A stretch of 64,000 bases of DNA from Takakia lepidozioides (Eukaryota; Streptophyta; Takakiopsida; Takakiales; Takakiaceae): assembly GCA_030704615.1 (NCBI GenBank), contig JAKLZA010000030.1:1-64000 (forward strand), given 5' to 3'. The position numbers and the translations under genes were made by a program. This document shows positions 56,991-64,000 of this stretch, piece after piece (the stretch's first letter is position 1; each line of letters begins with the position of its first letter). The notes beneath the pieces are model-generated. The model was not told the DNA's origin. It was given only the letters and a program-made list of their open reading frames with translations, and did not search any database.

Positions 56991-58567
56991 TCTCTCATCC
57001 TAGGGCCCCCTTCTCACGATCTTACTCGTCTTAGCAGTAAAGATAGTCGCCTTGACCCCTTAAATCGGAGATGGTTATACTATCTAGGTCACCATAGTCC
57101 TAACAGTTTTGGCAGCTAGAAACATGAGGGAGACTGAATCCCGAGGGAAAAAAGTCTGGGTTATATGCCTAGTTGTGCAGAGGAAGAGAGTTGTGTAACA
57201 TAACCCCAAATCCTTTCATCCCTATGCCAGATCTCAGGAAAGGTGTGAAAATTTGGTGGAAAACCAACAGTGTAGTTTTTGCTTTGTATATTTCACACAA
57301 TGCAGCCTTGTATCATTTTTGTTCTCCAATCTGTCTCCACATGTATGTTTTGCGGAGTTTGCTGCCCAACCTTTGGTTGCATCTGTTTGAGGCCCCGATT
57401 CCAGTGTGCACCGAGCTTGAGCACGAGACAGCATTTCCCTCTTGGACAAGGTTGTAATTGTGATGTTTATAGTATGAGGTTCGCAGCTCTATCCACATCC
57501 TTTACATCAGATCGGATTTCAGGACACGGCCCAAGATGCCTATGCAACAAACATCAAATGTTCCAACCCAACGACAGTGGCCACAATTCGGTGCTCTATG
57601 TACAGCCGCTTTCTCAAATCTTCAACATTCCTTTCGTGAGATGTGAAAAGTGGCCCCCACTCCTCCAGATGCGTGGGGATGTGATGGGCCCAGTAGTGTG
57701 TGAGGGAAGTTACTGTTGTGATTATCCGCTCGGCTGCATTCACTTGTCAGCTGTACGCAACTTAGGGAGTCTGTTGATATAATTTAGCATTCTAGCAAGT
57801 AGCTACATGGTATAAGCGTCATTGTATATCCTCTAAAGCAAACAACATATTTGTATGAGTCGTTCGTTCCGAATTGAAGAAGATAACATCACAACTGCAA
57901 GCTTCGCAATGGAATGAGAATCCAGGGCACCCGCCCACTTTCGGGACATTTGCGCGTCATTGAAGATGTTGATAATGCAAGTGAAAGAAGAACTGGGATC
58001 ACGGAATTGACATCAAAGGCTGAAACTGGGAATCTGATTTAAGCCTCTGTAGTCCCTGTCTGTGCATGAAGATGACTGGGGACTGGCAACCTGTTCCTAT
58101 TGTGCATCCTGTCACACTAGTCGTACCACTAGTCTGCATAAGTCAGCCAGCAACGTTTAACTGCATGATTGCCCAAGTAACGACAATAAGATGCTCTGCG
58201 ACAACTCTGCGAGATGGAGGTTTCGATTTTGTGAAAGCTTGATTGTCTATTGAACAGATTCTTTTTATTGTGACGTGCCACAGGACGCTGTCCTCCAAAA
58301 GCATTGGACATGGAATTGAGAATGAATTTTATGTAACAGCTTGGGCTCTCCAAGCATGTAACTCGAGTGGACAGCAAGCACAATGGGGCTCAAAAAGAGG
58401 GGCCGAATCAAAGAAAAACATCTAGAACTCAGGTCCAATGTGGACTTAATCTGGCTTTTGCATACATGTGTGTAACATTTAGCTCCGATCTCAGCCGCGA
58501 CGAGGGATCCCCGTGCGCAGCAGGTGGATTGACTTCAATTTTCAAAGCCATCTCCATCTAGCTCCCT
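56991..58567. other. intergenic; 3' region of the subtilase gene
   Basis: No protein motif in any frame and no RNA gene recognised. Confidence 0.5.
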
Positions 58568-59089
58568 CTACGGTACAAACCGGCCATCTCGACTCCCTTC
58601 TTCCTCGGCCCTTCCGCTAACAGTGTGTAGCAACCTGATGGCGGCCTCATGTGAAGTCTGTGTTTGTGCACAATCAATGAGGAGTCGTAATTCTTGCATA
58701 TGTACCAGGCTCTGTCGACCTCTCTTATCCAATTGAATCCTCGTCTCTGCTCCAATCTGTCTAGGAAGTCTATGGGGCTCCGGATTTATGGGTAGCGCAA
58801 TATGGATGCCATGGTCTGCACCGTTCACAGGCTTTTGAAACAGAGAGAACCCAGAGCTCCGAAAGATCCATCTTTGTGATAGATCCGTCACAATGTGATA
58901 TTGAATCCTGCCGTGAATGAGTCTATCATGGATTATATGTGCCCTTCGTTGAAACAGATACAAGAGGATAGAGGGCAACTTATTTCCGAGGAAGGAGGCT
59001 AAATTGGATATCATGGTCAAGGGCATTTGCAAAAAGGCACAGAAGAGACAGACGACAAGATCTCTGGAGGTATGAATATTCACCTTCAA
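58568..59089 (-). other. open frame without recognised domain, overlapping the DMP stop
   Basis: 174 codons on the minus strand directly after the DMP gene, starting MKVNIHTSRDLVVCLFCAFL. No motif was recognised. It may simply be 3' UTR of the DMP transcript. Confidence 0.25.
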
Positions 59090-59774
59090 GCTATTTCAGT
59101 GCCCTTAATGCTTGCCATACTCGAAGTTCTCAGCAAGCTTTCAGTATTCGAGGAGGTAGCAGCGACTGCAAAGCCCACACCGTGCCGCGAAGTAGTGCCA
59201 AAAGCGCAGATCACAGACACTACCAAACCCACCAGCAATGGAACGGTTTCACAACCGAGCTAGGAAGCTGAGGATAGTAGCAGGTTGTAACTGGCGTGGT
59301 TAAAAGTGTGAGGGTTGCTAAGGCAACAACAGACAGAGTCGCGTTGATGAAGTCATCCCTATGAAGCAGGTATCTTTTTCCACCTCCTGTGTATGTCGAT
59401 TTAGTACAGCCCGTCAGACCTGACAGCTTGAAGTGGGGATTCCATAGACCCTTTCTCGTCACAAGGCCATAGTAGACAGTGCCGTTCTCTCCCTTGTAAC
59501 TGTCGGTAAAGGAAGAAAATGCACATAGGATGCCTAGTAGTGTCAGGGTGACGGCCGTTACGATCTTCTCTGTGGTTCCGCACGCGCCATTGTTTGTGGC
59601 CAACGGAGCCAGAACCTGGAACACAAGGAACGTCCCTGTGGTAGAATATTGGAGAGCTGCGTGAGGAGATCCGTCGATATTTTCGATAAGCTGGAGCTCG
59701 ATGTTGACGAGCTGGCTGTCGCCATGGTTCTTGTCTAGTGTTTTGCAGACCTTTTTAAACAAGCGAGTGATCAA
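59086..59774 (-). CDS. DMP-family (DUF679) membrane protein
   Basis: Minus strand, single exon. Core motifs: TGTFLVFQVLAPLATNNGAC (first membrane segment and conserved loop, about 59580-59640), VTAVTLTLLGILCAFSSFTDSY (second), GTVYYGLVTRKGLWNP (about 59430-59475), DFINATLSVVALATLTLLTT (third), and after a frame change near 59265 VPLLVGLVVSVICAFGTTSR then HGVGF (fourth), ending at TGA 59086-59088. Four membrane segments and about 230 residues fit the family, whose members act in membrane remodelling, senescence and, for some, gamete fusion. The open frame extends upstream (about 59850: SRAIRAQTGTRFISYL) but has no ATG before a stop, so the start is unresolved; 59774 is a TTG used only as a lower bound. 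The single frameshift lies before the last membrane segment. Confidence 0.85.
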
Positions 59775-62700
59775 GGAGGAGGAATGCAGATAGCTGATGA
59801 ACCTCGTTCCTGTTTGTGCGCGGATGGCTCGTGACAGAAATTTGATTCAGGGTTTAGGCAAGAAGGTTAGATGGTCTGAGAGCGAGAGAGAGGAAGAGAG
59901 AGGGGCCCGCTTGTGCTCAGAACATGAGAGAACAAAGCGAGAAAATAGACTTGATATTTAAAGGAGAGAAAAAGGGTCCAAAAGTCTAGAAGACTTATCA
60001 GACAGGCTGAGCGAGATCAGACCCAAGAGACGTAGAGTACTCACCTTGTGCGAAGACTAACTGTGATGCGTGATCGTAGTGGTTTCCTCAAAATCGGGTC
60101 TCCGACGCATGAGTGCAAGATTGCAGGAATTCTTTTGAGACGCTAGGACTGGTGGGTGGTCTGCGGACTATCGCGTTCGATCTCTCGACACACAAGCCTT
60201 TCTGACCTCACGTGCTGAAACTGGGGTTCACTTTTGACGAAGGGGAGAGAGAAGATTGGCGGTCTGCGGCGGCTCCTGCGTGAATTCGTGGAACTGAGTA
60301 ATTCTTTATCTCCTCCTCCTTCATAGGGACTCAGGTCCGACAAGGTGTGGTCCACTTGCTATTACATTCATGAATGAAATTATTGAGCACTGTTACTGCC
60401 GAATTCCACTGGGAAATTGGAATGCACAACTGGTGCTTCAACGCATCCAAGGACTTTGTTGAAAAGTTAACACAAGGATCCTGTTCTGGTCAGACAGGGA
60501 ACAATATATGACACTATCCATCCTCGGCCTACTCTACTTCCACCCTTGTATAATCAGGGAATCCTCAAACTGTATGTGATTAGCTATGAAAATCCTCGAT
60601 CAAACACTTGAAACTCGCTTTACTCAAGCTTAGTACCACCAACATGATTAACTAAGTGTATCAGGCTCAACTCCTCCTGGATCATTGCGAGCAAGTCAAG
60701 TTTGGATTCCCTTTCTCTAACCTGATCTTCCAATACAAATTCCATGGTGCTCAACTGGTCCCACTGAAGCCCTCGTGTGTCACATTAGTGGAGGAGTTGA
60801 GCAGTAAGCAAATCTGAACGACAAGAACATCAAAAAAAGAATGCGGAATGAATGCAAAGAGACGGAGTGATGCCACAGTCGAGGCTGCGCACACACGATA
60901 ACTCGGAAACAGACGTGTCTACAGTCTTTGCGTTGGATTCTCTCCCTTTGTTGCGCAAATACTTATTATACGCTGCAAAACCTTTATTGGTTTTGTAGAT
61001 GTGAATATTATTACTCTTAACCTTATTACAATATGTTTTAAAAAAAAGAAAAAAAAGGACACATATTCTGTATCTTTTTTACTGTTATTGATATATGCAT
61101 TGAATGTTTTTACACTACATGGTAATCCATGTGAGGTGTTTTCCTTTGTAATCTAGTCAGGGATTGCTGGACAGAACTTCCAAGTGGATTTCTGGAGATT
61201 CACAGTAGATTCAGAATATCTTCCTTGGAATTTTTGGCCTAGGTGATATTTTGGGACAGGCTGGAATCCCAGTTCGGTTACACTTTATGCAACTTAAATT
61301 TCAGATGTTTAGAGAGAGAGAGAAATGAAATGAAATGAAATGGTGCTTTATAACGTCCGTGGAAACCTCAAAGACAGAGCCCCCAACCGGTGTTAGCGTA
61401 AAGAAGAGCCTCTTTGCCTTGAGGTACAGCCCCCTTCGGGATTGGGCCCTAAGTATCCAATGCTTACAAATATAATGAGAGGTTTTGAGGTTTCAGTTTT
61501 GAGTCGGTGGCAACTTGGCAATTTCACGGGCGGAGGCAGAAGTTATCATAGTAGGTATTACTTACTCTTTTTCACGTGATAAACGTGGTAGGGGGGTTTC
61601 GCTCGTCAACGGAACCTCGCGTGTGAGAAAACCTTTGTTGCCGTGAAAGGGCCCGGATTTATACAGGAGTCAACTCTGAAATATGTGCAAACGATATGGA
61701 TATTTGTTTTGCACATCCAACACGTGCAACAAATGATACGTGTTGGGCAATCCATAAGGGTGTGGATAAGGCAGGCCTTGTGAAGAAAGATGAAGTGGAA
61801 AGTGCAGTGTGTCAAGTCACATTCCATCCCTCCTCACAATCACATAGGGTGGAGAGCCGAATAGTCCCGCAAATAGTAACTTAAGTATTGGAGTTATTTC
61901 CTAGGGTGAAAGGTGAAATGCTATATTATAGACTTTTCTGAAAGGGGTTCACCTTGTTTATGAGCTGCACTAATTAGCACATTGAATTGCTCTTTTAATA
62001 AAAAGTTACAACACTCTAAACATATTGAGAGATACATTGACAGTTGCAATCACACAAAATTCAATATAAACCACGCAAAATAGCCCTATTTATCGCACAA
62101 TCAGATTTGGACGTTGCGCAAGAAGCCTTAACGTTACGACTGTTTTTTTTCCAATTTTTTTATTCTGGCAATTGGCAATTGGCTTTTGGAAATTTCCAAA
62201 TTGACGTGTTACATTGAAAATTGAAGTGGTACATAAAGTTTCTCACTGCACATGTTAATCATCAAACTACTCTAATGCTCAAAAATCTAGAATGCTCGTG
62301 CAAACCGTTCTGTCAACCTATTTTTCTCTTTCTTTGCTCGGAATGTTCTCAATTTATGTATTCTAAGAGCACGCTACTGTGCTCCGGATGGTCGATGGCC
62401 CCGATCGTGCTACATTTGTAGTTCCAAAGTTCCCTGTTCAATGAACTCTCTAAATTTCGTCCTCTCCACTTCTAATTCAAGTGCTTCTCGCTCACAAGCT
62501 TCTCTAACGTGTATTTGTTTTTGCAATTGAGCCGAGTTTGTTCTTTTTTTTTCAAAATTGCCTCACGTCGACATCTCTTCTTGAGTTTCTCTCTTTCTTT
62601 CAATTGTTGCACGTTATGGTATTCTTCCAAACGCTGCTTGAATGTCTCGCTCGTTAAGAGAGCTCCAGAGCTTGGGTCAAACGTGCTTTACAACGAGGTG

Positions 62701-62872
62701 TGGCTCCAGAGCTTCTCTTCTGCGTTGCGAATATTTTGGGGTGGATATGCATGCTCTGCATATGTACTTGCCAGCAATTTGTAATAGTGATTGATTTTTG
62801 TTTTTACGACAGCAATAGCTCGACTTCTCTCCAAACCTTCAAGGCCTGCTCGAAAGAGAACTTATGGATGTC
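59775..62872. other. upstream of DMP and intergenic; no gene recognised
   Basis: 59878-59905 is GA-rich, probably DMP leader. 61312-61341 is a GA then GAAAT microsatellite. Small ORFs (61606-61827 minus, 62221-62784 plus) lack motifs. AT-rich from 60960 to 62640. Confidence 0.5.
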
Positions 62873-63543
62873 TGTCGTACGCATACATATCGCTACACAA
62901 CTACATCGTTGTCCAAAACCACACAACACATGTGCACACCACACACTAGTATACCACTAGTCCAACCACTAGGCTACAACTAGTCAGTCACTAGGCTGCC
63001 ACTATGCTGCCCACTATGGCAGTCACTAGTCCACACAATGATGAAAGAATACAAGCACAAGCTCATGCGAGCTCACAAAGCTGAAGCATAAACTCATGCA
63101 TACATAACCTCATCACTCAAATACAAGTCAAGCCAAGTGTACCCCACGCCATGGGGAATCCACACTACGGCGCCATAGCTAGGCGCGGTGAGGCTCAACT
63201 CGAGAAAGATGAGCCTCATGCGCTTGCCGTGAAGATAACCACTCCAGGGCCTAAATCTGCCTTGACCCCTGGATTGACACTTGGGCCAATCCCAAATGTC
63301 AATATGTAAAACTAGCTATTTCCTAGCTAGTTTCACACTAGTAAAATAACTTGACAGCTGTCGTGCGCATACATATCGCTACACAACTACATCGCTGTCC
63401 AAAACCACACACACATGTGCACACCACACACTAGTACCACTAGTCCACCACTAGTCCAGCCACTAGTCCAACCACTAGGCTACAACTAGTCAGTCACTAG
63501 GCTGCCACTATGCTGCCCACTATGGCAGTCACTAGTCCACACA
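62873..63543 (-). repeat. family D 3' LTR, copy 2 (671 bp)
   Basis: TGTCGTACGCATACATATCG...CCACACA. The terminal duplication is present as in copy 1: 62873-63037 and 63359-63543. It is expanded by CTAGT-rich repeats (ACTAGTCCAACCACTAGG). Confidence 0.7.
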
Positions 63544-64000
63544 ATCGCCCCCCTAGCTGTGCTTAGGTCCCTCTAAGTCCAGGTAGCCACAAGATGTGAT
63601 AGTGACCATAGCCTCACTAAGTCCTCCACCACTATCCCTACTACACTCAAACTCGATAGATCAAGAGGCCGGGTGCAAGAGTTGCCCCATCGTTAGTCGC
63701 CGTCTTGCAACCTGTGAACTTGAGCTTGGGATCTCATGTATTGACTCCCTATGAGCTTGGCCTCCCATGTCTTGTTAGCTGCCTCAAGTCATGTCCACTG
63801 CCACTATCCCAAGCAGTGTGGACACAACCAATCTCCGTCAGGAACCTTCTCAAGAGGTGGTGTCAAGCATCCCATATGCCAACCCCTTGAGCATCGATCA
63901 CACACCAGCATGGTGGCTGCCCCTTTGGCAGACCCACAGAGCATGCACACCTCAAACCTGCAGGTACCACTGCCAAGTTTGGGTCAACTCTGCCATCGAC
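62873..64000 (-). mobile_element. family D retrotransposon copy 2 (3' LTR and PHD-coding end; continues off the right edge)
   Basis: The 3' LTR 62873-63543 is followed by the same polypurine tract and 3' untranslated sequence as copy 1 (63560-63840 aligns with 3940-4200). The end of the pol gene follows from about 63843: minus-strand MLVC, GWHMGCLTPPLE, GDWLCPHCLG then stop. A two-base insertion near 63943 breaks the frame at the first Cys pair. The rest of the element lies outside the window. Confidence 0.88.

Noticed and set aside
59027-59263. plus-strand ORF opposite the DMP gene
   Set aside because: It lies antisense to the DMP last membrane segment and has no homology features.

Overview
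This window is land-plant nuclear DNA. The evidence is an Arabidopsis-type telomeric repeat (CCCTAAA/TTTAGGG), a nucleus-encoded plastid MinE gene, an SBT2-type subtilase gene with about ten exons, and a DMP (DUF679) membrane-protein gene. Endonuclease-less Penelope-like elements (PLEs), a fungal/bryophyte-flavoured Ty3/Gypsy element and a Crinkler-like ORF suggest a seed-free plant (bryophyte, lycophyte or fern). I cannot name the species.

Left part (1-41 kb) is almost all transposable elements. (i) 1-2113: 5' part of a minus-strand Ty3/Gypsy element with a 195-bp LTR. (ii) 3402-9624: a minus-strand Ty3/Gypsy element (family D here) whose pol region carries a DNMT3-like cytosine-5 methyltransferase between protease and reverse transcriptase, and a PHD finger after the integrase. 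A second copy begins at 62873 and runs off the right edge. This is the most unusual system in the window. (iii) Family A LTR elements, with CACAGCC-type arrays in the LTR: a 5' LTR plus internal region at 9625-14592, a minus-strand copy at 14593-19270 carrying an unrecognised ~1,100-residue coiled-coil protein, a solo LTR with a perfect 5-bp target duplication at 23313-24151, and a 5' LTR plus gag at 38301-41225. (iv) A frameshifted Crinkler-type nuclease-like ORF at 20200-21215 and a ~170-bp tandem repeat at 21760-22625.

23.1-37.3 kb holds Penelope-like elements without a visible GIY-YIG endonuclease. 3' ends of these elements abut CCCTAAA repeats, and one opposite-strand copy is broken off and capped by the same telomeric tract. 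This is what telomere-primed attachment and chromosome healing would leave behind. A complete 3.39-kb pogo/Tigger-type DNA transposon (26541-29930) sits in the 3' UTR of one PLE copy. Its TA target duplication is confirmed by an uninterrupted related copy at about 34.0 kb.

Right part (41.8-60 kb) holds host genes: a truncated SBT2 pseudogene (41.8-44.1 kb), minE (44.96-46.14 kb, minus), a longer SBT2 gene (51.2-57.0 kb, plus) and a DMP gene (59.1-59.8 kb, minus). Single-base frame breaks occur inside well-conserved exons of all of these. Either the assembly carries residual indels or many genes here are decaying, so coordinates of coding segments are given as they lie on the sequence.
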